Shown piece by piece: positions 52,625 to 60,948 of a stretch of 64,000 nucleotides of DNA. The DNA is from Anaerolineaceae bacterium (GTDB lineage Bacteria > Chloroflexota > Anaerolineae > Aggregatilineales > Phototrophicaceae): contig JACKCF010000006.1 in the NCBI GenBank assembly GCA_020634165.1, positions 57,390-121,389 of the forward strand, written 5' to 3'. The position numbers were made by a program, and so were the translations under genes. The first letter of the stretch is position 1. The number at the start of each line of letters is the position of its first letter. The notes under the pieces are model-generated. The model had not been told where the DNA came from. It did no database searches and worked only from the letters and a program-made list of their open reading frames with translations.

Positions 52625-53656
52625 ATGGCAGCACCTGCCAAAGAAGCAAAACAAACAACGACCCACAAGATTGCCCTGACGGGCATCAAGCCCAGCGGTA
52701 CGCCCCATGTTGGCAATTACCTGGGCATGATTAAACCAGCGCTCAAACTGGCTGAAACATTCCAGGCTTTCTACTTCATCGCCGACTACCATGCGCTGAC
52801 AACGGTCAATGATCCTAACCTGATGAAGCAGTATGTCTACGAAATCGTTGCGACCTGGCTCGCACTTGGGCTAAATCCTGATGATGTGATTTTCTATCGT
52901 CAGTCTGATATTCCTGAAATCTTTGAACTGACCTGGGTTTTGAGTTGCTACACACCCAAAGGGTTGCTTAACCGCGCCCATGCTTACAAGGCGAGCGTGG
53001 ATGCCAATCGTGAAGAAGGTCGCGATGAAGATGCTGGTGTCAATGCGGGTTTATTCAGTTATCCCGTGCTGATGGCTGCTGACATCCTCATGTTCAATAC
53101 CGAGGTTGTCCCGGTCGGCCAGGACCAGAAGCAGCACATCGAAATTACCCGTGACATCGCTGCTGCCTTCAACAATAACTATGGAAAAGATGTGCTCACA
53201 CTGCCTGATGCTCACATCGTTGAAGACGTAGCGACGATCCCAGGCATTGACGGTCGCAAAATGAGCAAGAGCTATGGCAATGTGGTGCCATTGTTCGCGC
53301 CATCAAAGCAATTACGCAAACAGATCATGCGCATTGTCACCAATAGCCAGACGCCGGAAGAACCGAAAGACCCGGATGTGGACAACATCTACAATATCTA
53401 CAAGCACTTCGCGTCGCCGGAAGATTTGGCACAGGTGCGTAAGACCTATTTGGAAGGCGGTTTGGCCTACGGTACGATGAAGCAGCAGTTGTTCGAGCAG
53501 TTGGAAGCAACCTTCGGCGAAGCCCGCGAGAGCTACGATGCCTACATGGCCGATACGGACACAATGGACAGAATCCTCGCTGAAGGTGCTGCAAAAGCGC
53601 GCGATATTGCGACGCCAATGATGCATCGTGTTTGCAAGACAATTGGTATGAAATGA
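52625..53656 (+). CDS. trpS: Tryptophanyl-tRNA synthetase
   Basis: 343 residues. Class I motifs: TGIKPSGTPHVGNYLGMIKP (HIGH equivalent PHVGN), AYKASVDANREEG, MAADILMFNTEVVPVGQDQK, and IPGIDGRKMSKSYGNVV (KMSKS). Starts 2 bp after the trpG stop, so it is firmly inside the trp operon. Its position places tRNA-Trp charging and tryptophan synthesis under the same tryptophan T-box, so the enzyme that removes the T-box signal is itself controlled by it. Confidence 0.96.
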   Translation: MAAPAKEAKQTTTHKIALTGIKPSGTPHVGNYLGMIKPALKLAETFQAFYFIADYHALTTVNDPNLMKQYVYEIVATWLALGLNPDDVIFYRQSDIPEIFELTWVLSCYTPKGLLNRAHAYKASVDANREEGRDEDAGVNAGLFSYPVLMAADILMFNTEVVPVGQDQKQHIEITRDIAAAFNNNYGKDVLTLPDAHIVEDVATIPGIDGRKMSKSYGNVVPLFAPSKQLRKQIMRIVTNSQTPEEPKDPDVDNIYNIYKHFASPEDLAQVRKTYLEGGLAYGTMKQQLFEQLEATFGEARESYDAYMADTDTMDRILAEGAAKARDIATPMMHRVCKTIGMK

Positions 53657-53690
53657 TACCTGTAAGTAACAGGCTGGAATGATGGACTAG

Positions 53691-54563
53691 ATGACGGAAG
53701 GTGCAGGCTACTGGGCGGCGTCGCATTATACCTACTATTGGAAGCTAACGCCAAACCAACGCGCATCACTGAAGAGTCGTGAGCCGCTGCTCTATGTTGC
53801 AAGTAATGTCGTTCAGCGTGTGAAGCCGGGCGATGTCCTGTGGATGCTCAATGTGCATATTGGCAGCCTGTATCTTATTGGCCGCCTGCTGGTGGAATTC
53901 GTCGTAGATAATACCGAGTTGGCGATGGAACTGGTCGATTCTGAGTCAGAAACATGGTACGAAGCGGATTGGTACGCCATCGCCAACCACTATCAGGCGG
54001 AACCCATGCGCGAGGTGGATATTACGCCACTGGCAGGAGCCTTGCAGTTTGAAAGTGGCACATTCCAGCTTGATCTGAGTGATGGCATCCAGATTGGTCA
54101 GGTGCGTGGACTAAGAGAACTTGCCCCGGACTCAGCGAGTCTGTTGGAGCAAGTCTGGTATGACGATGAATACACACCGGATGACATTCAGGACTACCTT
54201 GAACTGGTAGAAGATGATCGGGCTTATAACGAAGGAAAAACCGTCATCCGTACCTTGCGCGAGCGTCAGCGCAACCGCAATTTGGTAGAAGACGCCAAGG
54301 CGCAGTTCAAGGCGCATCACGGGCATCTATACTGTGAAGGATGTGGGTTTAGCTTTCAGGATACATACGGTTTGGAGTACATCGAGGCGCATCACATCGA
54401 GCAAATGGCCAGTCTGGAAGGCGAGCGCCAAACATCAATCTCTGACCTGGTGATGCTCTGTGCCAACTGCCACCGCATTGTCCACACCAGGACGCCGCCG
54501 CTCTCACTAGAAGAATTGCGCGCCATCATAAAGCGGCGCGATGAGGGTTTTCCAAATAAATGA
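53691..54563 (+). CDS. HNH endonuclease-like protein inside the trp operon
   Basis: 290 residues. The C-terminal ~100 residues are an HNH/McrA-type domain with a Cys4-type zinc frame: YCEGCGFSF (CxxC), the core IEAHHIEQMASLEGERQTSI, and VMLCANCHRIVH (CxxC and His). The N-terminal ~170 residues (GYWAASHYTYYWKLTPNQRA, KPGDVLWMLNVHIGSLYLIG) look like a PUA/EVE-like or other reader domain, but I cannot assign it surely. This reader-plus-HNH layout is familiar from type IV restriction enzymes that cut modified DNA. It stands between trpS and trpD with small gaps. ATG at 53691. No methyltransferase is nearby. Confidence 0.8.
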   Translation: MTEGAGYWAASHYTYYWKLTPNQRASLKSREPLLYVASNVVQRVKPGDVLWMLNVHIGSLYLIGRLLVEFVVDNTELAMELVDSESETWYEADWYAIANHYQAEPMREVDITPLAGALQFESGTFQLDLSDGIQIGQVRGLRELAPDSASLLEQVWYDDEYTPDDIQDYLELVEDDRAYNEGKTVIRTLRERQRNRNLVEDAKAQFKAHHGHLYCEGCGFSFQDTYGLEYIEAHHIEQMASLEGERQTSISDLVMLCANCHRIVHTRTPPLSLEELRAIIKRRDEGFPNK

Positions 54564-54576
54564 GGAAGTACAACTT

Positions 54577-55605
54577 ATGGATATTCAAAGAGCAATAGAA
54601 GTTACGAGTCGTTTTGGCCATTTACAGGCAGAAGAAGCAGAAGCCGTCATGCACCAGATCATGAACGGCGACGCAACAGAAGCTCAGATTGGGGCTTACC
54701 TGATGGCGCTGCGTATGAAAGGCGAGACGCCGGAAGAAATTAGTGGTAGTGCGCGCGCGATGCGCGATAAATCTAGCAAAGTACCAACGACCATCAACGC
54801 TGACTTGCTCGATACCTGCGGCACGGGTGGGGATAAATCCGGTACATTCAACATCAGCACGACCGTTGCATTTGTGGCCGCTGGTGCTGGCATTCCCGTT
54901 GCCAAACATGGCAATCGCGCTGCAACCAGTAAAGCTGGTAGCGCCGATGTTCTCGGTGCGCTTGGCGTTAACCTCGATTTGACACCTGAACAGGTCGGCA
55001 AGTGTGTTGATGAAGTTGGCATTGGCTTTCTATTTGCTGTAAAGCTGCACCCAGCCATGAAATATGCCATCGGCCCCCGCCGCCAGATTGGCATCCGCAC
55101 AATCTTTAATATTCTCGGCCCATTGACCAATCCAGCAGGTGCCAATCGCCAGCTTATGGGTGTATTTGCTGCTGATTTGACCGATTTGCTGGCGCATGTG
55201 CTCAAGTCACTCGGTACAAAGTCGGCCATCGTTGTGAATGGCTATGGTGGTCTGGATGAGTTGACTGTCAGCGGTCCCAACCATGTGACCCAATTGAAAG
55301 AAGATGGCACTATCGTCACTTATGAACTGGACCCACAGGAATTGGGCTTTGAAGGTGCTAGTGTCAGTGAATTGCAGGGTGGCGACCCAGAAGAGAATGC
55401 GACAATCTTGCGCAGTGTGCTCAATGGCAGTGACCAGGGTGCCAAACGCGACGTCGTTGTACTGAATGCCGCTGCGGCCCTGTGGGCGGCTGGCAAGGTG
55501 GATGGTCTGTATGAAGGCATCGACCTTGCTAAACAGGTCATCGATAGTGGGGCCGCACTGCAAAAAGTGGACAAATTAGTCGAATATAGCCAGAGTTTTG
55601 CCTGA
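54577..55605 (+). CDS. trpD: Anthranilate phosphoribosyltransferase
   Basis: 342 residues from ATG 54577 with GAGGAAG about 8 nt upstream; an ATG at 54541 lies inside the HNH gene and is rejected. Family motifs: PRPP-binding LDTCGTGGDKSGTFNIST, AKHGNRAATSKAGSADVLGA, FLFAVKLHPAMKYAIGPRRQ, FNILGPLTNPAGANRQLMGV, and VVNGYGGLDELTVSGP. It transfers phosphoribose from PRPP to anthranilate. The stop overlaps the trpC start (TGATG). Confidence 0.97.
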   Translation: MDIQRAIEVTSRFGHLQAEEAEAVMHQIMNGDATEAQIGAYLMALRMKGETPEEISGSARAMRDKSSKVPTTINADLLDTCGTGGDKSGTFNISTTVAFVAAGAGIPVAKHGNRAATSKAGSADVLGALGVNLDLTPEQVGKCVDEVGIGFLFAVKLHPAMKYAIGPRRQIGIRTIFNILGPLTNPAGANRQLMGVFAADLTDLLAHVLKSLGTKSAIVVNGYGGLDELTVSGPNHVTQLKEDGTIVTYELDPQELGFEGASVSELQGGDPEENATILRSVLNGSDQGAKRDVVVLNAAAALWAAGKVDGLYEGIDLAKQVIDSGAALQKVDKLVEYSQSFA

Positions 55606-56435
55606 TGACTGCGCAATATGTCAAAACGGATACCATTCTGGATAAAATCCTGGCGCACAAAGTCGAGGAAATCGCGGACGACAAAGCTAAATTCACGCTT
55701 GCCGCTGCCCAGCAAAAAGCAGCTCTTACGGTTGATCCTGAAAGTGCCCCTCGTGACTTTATGGCGGCTTTGCGACGAGAAAACGTCGCCCTGATTGCGG
55801 AAGTAAAAAAAGCATCACCCAGCAAAGGCGTCTTGATAGACGATTTCGATCCTGTGGCGATTGGGACAACCTATGCTCAGAATGGCGCGTCCGCCATCAG
55901 CGTGCTGACGGACGAGCACTTCTTCCAGGGGCACCTGGGATATATGGGCGCGGTTCGTAAAGCAGTTGATGTGCCCGTATTGCGCAAGGATTTCATCATA
56001 GACCCCTATCAGGTCTATGTCGCGCGCGCCTTCTCTGCTGATGCCTGCCTGCTGATTGTGGCCGCCCTTTCGGATAGTCAACTAACTGAATTGCACGCCC
56101 TCATCACTGAATTGGGAATGGCAGCCCTGGTCGAAGTCCACAGCGAAGAAGAACTGGAACGTGCCTTGAAGAATGGTGCAAAGCTTATTGGCGTTAACAA
56201 CCGTGACTTGAAGACCTTCAACGTGGATTTGGAAACGACAGCCCGTGTTGCCAGGAATGTACCCGATGATGTATTGCTCGTTGCAGAAAGCGGGATTCGA
56301 AACGCGGAAGATGTCTATCAGATGGGGCAGTTGGGCGCACACGCCGTACTTGTCGGCGAATCCCTTGTTAAGAGCGAAAATATAGCCTGTGCGGTCTACG
56401 ATTATAGTCACCAGAAGCGTGAGGTCTTGCAATGA
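55605..56435 (+). CDS. trpC: Indole-3-glycerol phosphate synthase
   Basis: 276 residues. (beta/alpha)8 barrel motifs: ILDKILAHKVEEI, VALIAEVKKASPSKGVL with catalytic Glu/Lys, GASAISVLTDEHFFQG, VLRKDFIIDPYQVYVARAF, GAKLIGVNNRDLKTFNVDLE, VAESGIRNAEDV and HAVLVGESLVKSE. It closes the indole ring from CdRP. Overlaps trpD upstream and trpF downstream (ATGA), so translation is coupled through the block. Confidence 0.97.
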   Translation: MTAQYVKTDTILDKILAHKVEEIADDKAKFTLAAAQQKAALTVDPESAPRDFMAALRRENVALIAEVKKASPSKGVLIDDFDPVAIGTTYAQNGASAISVLTDEHFFQGHLGYMGAVRKAVDVPVLRKDFIIDPYQVYVARAFSADACLLIVAALSDSQLTELHALITELGMAALVEVHSEEELERALKNGAKLIGVNNRDLKTFNVDLETTARVARNVPDDVLLVAESGIRNAEDVYQMGQLGAHAVLVGESLVKSENIACAVYDYSHQKREVLQ

Positions 56436-57097
56436 CCTATGTAAAAATTTGTGGTGTCACGACATATCGTGATGCGCTGATGTGTGCAAAAGCGGGTGCA
56501 GATATGCTTGGCCTGAACTTTTATTCCAAAAGCCCTCGCTATATCACACCAGATGATGCGGCGACATTATGTCGTAGTTTGCGCAGCGCACTCAGCGACG
56601 ATTGCCCGGTTTTAGTGGGCGTGTTTGTTAACGCAACTGTCGATGAAGTGGCCCGAACCATCCAGAATGTGGGCCTGGATTTTGCCCAACTCAGCGGTGA
56701 TGAATCGATCGCAATGGTGGCGGGGTTGTTAGGACGCGCCTATAAAGCTATTCGCCCATCGAGCAAGGCTTATGCGCTGGAAGATGCTGACTACTACGCG
56801 CCGCATTTCCCATCATCGGAAAAATCACCTTCACTGTTGGTCGATGCGTATCATCCGGACCTGTACGGTGGCACAGGTGAACAGGCCAGTGCAGACGTCG
56901 TCTTGGCACTCAAAGAACGAGTACCTCGCCTGATGCTCGCAGGCGGCTTGAACCCCGATAATGTGGGCGAGCGGGTTCACAATATGGTGCCCTGGGGCGT
57001 TGACGTCGCCAGTGGCGTTGAGGATGGCACACCTGGCATCAAATCGGAAGCGAAAGTACAGGCATTTATTGCAGCGGCAAAAGGTTTGGAGTCATAA
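56432..57097 (+). CDS. trpF: Phosphoribosylanthranilate isomerase
   Basis: 221 residues. It begins VKICGVTTYRDALMCAKAGA with the catalytic Cys in KICG, followed by DMLGLNFYSKSPRYI, VGVFVNATVDEV, QLSGDE, LLVDAYHPDLYGGTG and the phosphate-binding MLAGGLNPDNVGE and GVDVASGVED (catalytic Asp). It converts PRA to CdRP. A separate gene, not fused to trpC. Followed directly by the Nudix gene. Confidence 0.95.
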   Translation: MTYVKICGVTTYRDALMCAKAGADMLGLNFYSKSPRYITPDDAATLCRSLRSALSDDCPVLVGVFVNATVDEVARTIQNVGLDFAQLSGDESIAMVAGLLGRAYKAIRPSSKAYALEDADYYAPHFPSSEKSPSLLVDAYHPDLYGGTGEQASADVVLALKERVPRLMLAGGLNPDNVGERVHNMVPWGVDVASGVEDGTPGIKSEAKVQAFIAAAKGLES

Positions 57098-57098
57098 G

Positions 57099-57683
57099 AT
57101 GGCGGAGTTAGCCAACGATTTAGGCTCACCATTTTGCCCAAAGTGCGGAGGTCGCACGATTCGTAAGGTAGTAGGTGGCCGTGAGCGCGATACATGCCCC
57201 GATTGTGGCTACACCCAATACACAGTTGCGACAATCGGCATCGGTGCGCTTGTTTTTCGTGGGGATTCTGTCTTGCTGGTAGAGCGAGGGATTCCGCCTG
57301 TTGGCATCTGGACCGTACCCAGCGGATTTTTGGAACAGGATGATGACATTACATCCGCCCTTGTCCGCGAAGTAAAAGAAGAAACTGCCCTTGATGTGAC
57401 TAATGTGCAGGGTATTGTCATTGTTCGCAATACTGTTCGCACAGATAAAAATGACCTTTATGTGGTGATGCTGTGCGACGTGGATGAACATCAGCAGCCA
57501 GAGCCAGATGGTCGTGAATCCACTCAGGCTCGCTTTGTTCCCACATCGGAACTTGACACGGTGGGCATATCAGAATTCAGCCGTTGGATTGTGACGCACT
57601 ATCTTCACCACAAACCCACACCCATGAAAATGATAACGATCCCTGGCTATCGCGCTGATGCGAAAGTCTTTGGGAATTTTTGA
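57099..57683 (+). CDS. Zinc-ribbon Nudix hydrolase
   Basis: 194 residues from ATG 57099, with GGAG 8 nt upstream. An N-terminal zinc ribbon (PFCPKCGGRTI ... TCPDCGYTQY) precedes a Nudix domain, IGIGALVFRGDSVLLVERGI and the box GFLEQDDDITSALVREVKEE. In that box the usual G-x5-E is G-x5-D, while REVKEE is intact. The layout is that of NudC-like or NUDIX housekeeping enzymes acting on nucleotide diphosphate compounds, but no NudC-specific SQPWPFPxS motif is seen. It lies 1 bp after trpF and 14 bp before trpB. Its relation to tryptophan synthesis is unknown; PRPP-derived or nucleotide by-products are conceivable. Confidence 0.85.
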   Translation: MAELANDLGSPFCPKCGGRTIRKVVGGRERDTCPDCGYTQYTVATIGIGALVFRGDSVLLVERGIPPVGIWTVPSGFLEQDDDITSALVREVKEETALDVTNVQGIVIVRNTVRTDKNDLYVVMLCDVDEHQQPEPDGRESTQARFVPTSELDTVGISEFSRWIVTHYLHHKPTPMKMITIPGYRADAKVFGNF

Positions 57684-57697
57684 GAGGACTGAGCAGC

Positions 57698-58915
57698 ATG
57701 GCAAACTATCTCAAACAGGGTGCATCCGTTCCCGATGAACGCGGCTATTATGGCGATTTTGGTGGTCGTTTTGTGCCTGAAACGATCATTCCTGCCCTGG
57801 ACGAACTCATGGCAGCATATGAGGAAGCCGTCGATGATCCGGCTTTTGTAGAAGAATTGCTCCATCTGCAAAAGACCTACACGGGCCGTCCAACCCCTGT
57901 TACCTTTGCCAAACGCCTGACTGAACACCTTGGCGGTGCAAAGGTCTATCTCAAGCGCGAAGACCTCGCCCATACCGGTGCACATAAGATCAACAACGCC
58001 CTCGGACAGGCATTACTGGCAAAGCGCATGGGCAAGCAGCGTGTAATCGCGGAAACAGGTGCCGGCCAACATGGTGTCGCCAGCGCCACAGCGGCTGCAC
58101 TTCTCGGCCTCGACTGCCACGTGTATATGGGCGAAGTTGATATTGCTCGCCAGCAACCAAATGTATTTCGTATGCGCTTGCTCGGTGCTGAAGTCATTCC
58201 CGTATCCAGCGGTAGCCAAACCCTTAAAGATGCCATCAATGAGGCCATGCGGGATTGGGTGACGAATGTTCGCTCAACATTCTACTTGCTAGGGAGTGCG
58301 CTTGGCCCCCATCCTTATCCCAAAATGGTCCGTGATTTCCAGAGTGTCATCGGCCACGAAGCACGTCAACAAATACAGGAAGAAGCCGGTCAACTGCCTG
58401 ATGTTTGTATCGCCTGTGTCGGAGGGGGTAGCAATGCCATTGGCCTATTCCACGCCTTTCGTGATGACCAGGATGTTGACCTCATTGGCGTAGAAGCGGG
58501 TGGGTATGGCGTTGATACCGACAAGCACGCAGCACGCTTTGGCAACCTCAATATCAGCCGACCTGGCATCTTGCATGGAACGCGCTCATACGTCATGCAG
58601 ACCGAAGACGGTCAGATTATGGAGACACACAGTATCAGCGCAGGTCTTGACTATCCATCCATTGGGCCGGAACATGCTTATTTGCGCTCGCTGGAACGAG
58701 CTTACTACACCTCAGCGACCGATGAAGAAACGCTTGAAGCGTTCCAGATGTTGAGCCAACTAGAGGGCATTATCCCTGCGCTGGAAAGCTCTCATGCTGT
58801 CGCGGAAGTCATCAAGCGTGCGCCAACCATGCCCAAAGATAGTGTCATTCTGGTCAATCTCTCAGGTCGCGGTGATAAAGACCTGGACACAGTCATCAAA
58901 GCGCTAGAAGGATAA
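57698..58915 (+). CDS. trpB: Tryptophan synthase beta subunit
   Basis: 405 residues from ATG 57698. Typical TrpB1: YYGDFGGRFVPETIIPALDE, the PLP-Lys in KREDLAHTGAHKINNALGQA, AETGAGQHGVASATAAALLG, MGEVDIARQQPNVFRMRLLG, SVIGHEARQQ, the phosphate loop CVGGGSNAIGLFH, and SAGLDYPSIGPEHAYL. It condenses indole and serine to tryptophan in complex with TrpA. It is separated from trpA by a hydrolase-fold gene, so alpha and beta are not adjacent, which is uncommon. Confidence 0.97.
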   Translation: MANYLKQGASVPDERGYYGDFGGRFVPETIIPALDELMAAYEEAVDDPAFVEELLHLQKTYTGRPTPVTFAKRLTEHLGGAKVYLKREDLAHTGAHKINNALGQALLAKRMGKQRVIAETGAGQHGVASATAAALLGLDCHVYMGEVDIARQQPNVFRMRLLGAEVIPVSSGSQTLKDAINEAMRDWVTNVRSTFYLLGSALGPHPYPKMVRDFQSVIGHEARQQIQEEAGQLPDVCIACVGGGSNAIGLFHAFRDDQDVDLIGVEAGGYGVDTDKHAARFGNLNISRPGILHGTRSYVMQTEDGQIMETHSISAGLDYPSIGPEHAYLRSLERAYYTSATDEETLEAFQMLSQLEGIIPALESSHAVAEVIKRAPTMPKDSVILVNLSGRGDKDLDTVIKALEG

Positions 58916-58920
58916 TCCTA

Positions 58921-59859
58921 GTGGATTTACTTATTGCCGTTCTCATTGGATTTGCGTTCATTCTGCTGGTTGGCTTCGTCTTTGAGTCGATCATGCGCTG
59001 GCGTGATCAGCAGCGTTTTGGGAAACTACCCTACGAACGAATTCCAGTCGATAGCTATTCCCTTCATGTTGAGCGCATAGGGCAGGATTTTCCGGCACCA
59101 ACAGTTGTTTTCTTATCGACTATTGGTGGTAGTCTGTTGGATTGGCAGCTTGTTATTTCTAAACTTGGCAATTCGGTGCCTATACTGGCTTATGATCGGT
59201 CTGGCTATGGTTGGAGTTCATCGGTAAAAGGTGAGCGCAATCCTCAGAAAGTCGTTGATGAACTGCATGCCCTTCTACAGGCAGCCGAGATGCCATCCCC
59301 AGTTGTACTCGCGGGTCATGGCTTTGGTGGATTGTTTGCTCGCCTCTATCAGGCACAGCACCCAGAAAATGTTGCAGGCATTGTGCTGGTCGATAGTTCG
59401 CATCCGGAGTTAGTAATTCAAAACGACCACAACAAAGAAGTGAAACGACAGCGCAATATCCTGCGATTTCGCCGTTTTGGCATTCTGCGTTTGATGCTGC
59501 CACGTGTGCTGATTTGGATTGACAAACTGACGCTCCAGCAGCGCCAGCAATATCGCGCTGTTCGCCAATGGGATATTCCCATGACGTTACGGGAAGTGGT
59601 GCCTGTCTTTCGTGATGGTGTTGAACTGCCGGATTCTCTGGGCGACTTACCGCTGACAGTACTATCGCGAAGTGTGGCAGAGGAACTTGAATTCAGCCAG
59701 GAATGGGCTGACCATCAGGAAGATTTGGCAAAGTTATCGAGCGATTCAACGCATATCACCCTGGAAAAGGGCGATCATTACGTTCAGTTTGCCCAACCGG
59801 AAGTCGTTGCCACAGCAATCAGCGACATGGTCAATCGAATTAGAGCAAAGGAAAGCTAA
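58921..59859 (+). CDS. Alpha/beta-hydrolase-fold protein with nucleophile Ser replaced by Gly (probable pseudoenzyme)
   Basis: 312 residues. N-terminal membrane anchor (LLIAVLIGFAFILLVGFVFE), then an alpha/beta-hydrolase domain: VVFLSTIGGSLLDWQLVISK, ILAYDRSGYGWSS, the nucleophile elbow LAGHGFGGLFARLY, AGIVLVDSSHPEL, and a C-terminal DHYVQFAQPEVV holding the His. The elbow should read GHSxG; here Ser is Gly (codon GGC at 59318-59320). So esterase/lipase chemistry is not expected unless the base is an error (AGC to GGC). GTG start at 58921, 5 bp after trpB and 5 bp before trpA. The second enzyme in this operon without its nucleophile. Confidence 0.87.
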   Translation: MDLLIAVLIGFAFILLVGFVFESIMRWRDQQRFGKLPYERIPVDSYSLHVERIGQDFPAPTVVFLSTIGGSLLDWQLVISKLGNSVPILAYDRSGYGWSSSVKGERNPQKVVDELHALLQAAEMPSPVVLAGHGFGGLFARLYQAQHPENVAGIVLVDSSHPELVIQNDHNKEVKRQRNILRFRRFGILRLMLPRVLIWIDKLTLQQRQQYRAVRQWDIPMTLREVVPVFRDGVELPDSLGDLPLTVLSRSVAEELEFSQEWADHQEDLAKLSSDSTHITLEKGDHYVQFAQPEVVATAISDMVNRIRAKES

Positions 59860-59864
59860 ATCTC

Positions 59865-60671
59865 ATGACAGCATCAACACGTACCTTTGGACTTGAAGCG
59901 ATTGCAGAAATATTCCAACAGGCAAAAGACGAAAATCGCGCCGCATTTTTGCCCTATTTCCCGATTGGCTACCCAGACTATGACACATCTTTGGACGCGA
60001 TAGCAGCCATGGCGGAGGTTGGTGTTGATGGTTTTGAAATAGGCGTTCCGTTCAGTGACCCGCTCGCGGATGGCCCGACGGTTCAGGCGGCAACCCAAAA
60101 ATCTCTGGAAAATGGCACAACCGTCAAGACCTGTTTACAGGCCGTTCATAAGCTGCGGGAACGAGGCATCACTCAGCCTATGCTGATGATGAGCTATGCG
60201 AATCCTCTAGTAGCCTATGGAAGTGAGCAGTTCGTCATCGATGCAAAAGCTGCTGGCGCAGATGGCCTTATCGTGCCCGATTTGCCCCCTGAAGAAGCGG
60301 CCTATTTTGCTGATGCCTGTGCACGCGAGGGTATGGCCCTGGTGTTCTTCCTGGCCCCAACAAGTAATGATGCCCGCATCCAACTCGTAGCGGAAAACGC
60401 ACGCGGGTTTATTTACGTCGTTTCTTTGACAGGCATTACCGGTGCGCGAGACGCATTGCCAGCGGATTTATCACAGACTATTGCCAACATTCGCCGCCTG
60501 ACGGATACGCCTTTGGTGCTTGGTTTTGGTATCAGCACCCCAGAGCATGCCCGTATGATGAATAGTTTGGTTGATGGCTTCATCGTCGGTAGCGCGATGG
60601 TTCGCGCAGCAAAAGAAGGTGTAGATGCCGTCGGGAAACTGGCGGCTGAGCTGCGCAACAGCTTGGGCTGA
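59865..60671 (+). CDS. trpA: Tryptophan synthase alpha subunit
   Basis: 268 residues. FLPYFPIGYPDYDTSLDAIA, the catalytic Glu in GFEIGVPFSDPLADGPTVQA, MLMMSYANPLVAYG, GLIVPDLPPEEA with the catalytic Asp, FIYVVSLTGITGARD, and the phosphate-binding LGFGISTPEHAR and GFIVGSAMV. It cleaves indole-3-glycerol phosphate to indole. Last gene of the trp block. No terminator lies directly after it, so transcripts may run into the aroH leader. Confidence 0.97.
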   Translation: MTASTRTFGLEAIAEIFQQAKDENRAAFLPYFPIGYPDYDTSLDAIAAMAEVGVDGFEIGVPFSDPLADGPTVQAATQKSLENGTTVKTCLQAVHKLRERGITQPMLMMSYANPLVAYGSEQFVIDAKAAGADGLIVPDLPPEEAAYFADACAREGMALVFFLAPTSNDARIQLVAENARGFIYVVSLTGITGARDALPADLSQTIANIRRLTDTPLVLGFGISTPEHARMMNSLVDGFIVGSAMVRAAKEGVDAVGKLAAELRNSLG

Positions 60672-60757
60672 TAGCATTTTGTGTATTCTCATTGTGCTAA
60701 ATATCCAAGAAATTATGGCTAGTTTCATAAAGATCGGACTGATATGGGAACAAGTTG

Positions 60758-60786
60758 TTGACAGTATCCGACAGACCCGCTATGCT
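60758..60786 (+). promoter_or_regulatory. Strong promoter ahead of the aromatic-pathway leader
   Basis: Perfect -35 TTGACA (60758-60763), 17-bp spacer, -10 TATGCT (60781-60786). Predicted start near 60793, about 205 nt upstream of aroH, leaving room for the leader ORF and attenuator. Confidence 0.8.
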
Positions 60787-60819
60787 CTTCGTCATAGATT
60801 GAGCTATCTGGTCCAGACA

Positions 60820-60897
60820 ATGAACGTATTCAGCGCCAACACCTATTATTACTTTGGTAACCACATAATGGAGGGTGGGGCGTTCGCGCGTGCATAG
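60820..60897 (+). CDS. Putative leader peptide with Tyr-Tyr-Tyr-Phe run (attenuator)
   Basis: 25 codons: MNVFSANTYYYFGNHIMEGG AFARA, TAG at 60895-60897. Codons TAT TAT TAC TTT (60844-60855) give three Tyr and one Phe in a row, with two further Phe. It starts 27 nt after the predicted transcription start and ends 20 nt before a strong intrinsic terminator that precedes aroH (chorismate mutase), a DAHP synthase and aroA. This is the layout of a translation-coupled attenuator: scarcity of charged tRNA-Tyr/Phe would stall the ribosome at this run and let transcription continue. Weaknesses: the Shine-Dalgarno is poor, and the frame is open upstream to an ATG at 60715, although the promoter lies between. 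Confidence 0.65.
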   Translation: MNVFSANTYYYFGNHIMEGGAFARA

Positions 60898-60917
60898 TCT
60901 GTATGAGATTGGTGATT

Positions 60918-60948
60918 AAAGGCGTAGGGCGACCCCTACGCCTTTTTT
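60918..60948 (+). terminator. Intrinsic terminator in the aroH leader (candidate attenuator)
   Basis: Perfect 12-bp stem AAAGGCGTAGGG/CCCTACGCCTTT (60918-60929 with 60934-60945), 4-nt loop, T run to 60948. It also would stop read-through from the trp operon. A possible competing pairing is GGGGCG (60877-60882) with CG-A-CCCC (60930-60936, one bulge), which would break the terminator. A second hairpin follows at 60950-60959 with 60969-60977, just before the aroH Shine-Dalgarno. Confidence 0.9.

Noticed and set aside
60715..60819. Longer version of the leader ORF starting at ATG 60715
   Set aside because: The predicted promoter at 60758-60786 lies inside it, so most transcripts would start downstream; kept only as a possibility for trp read-through RNA.
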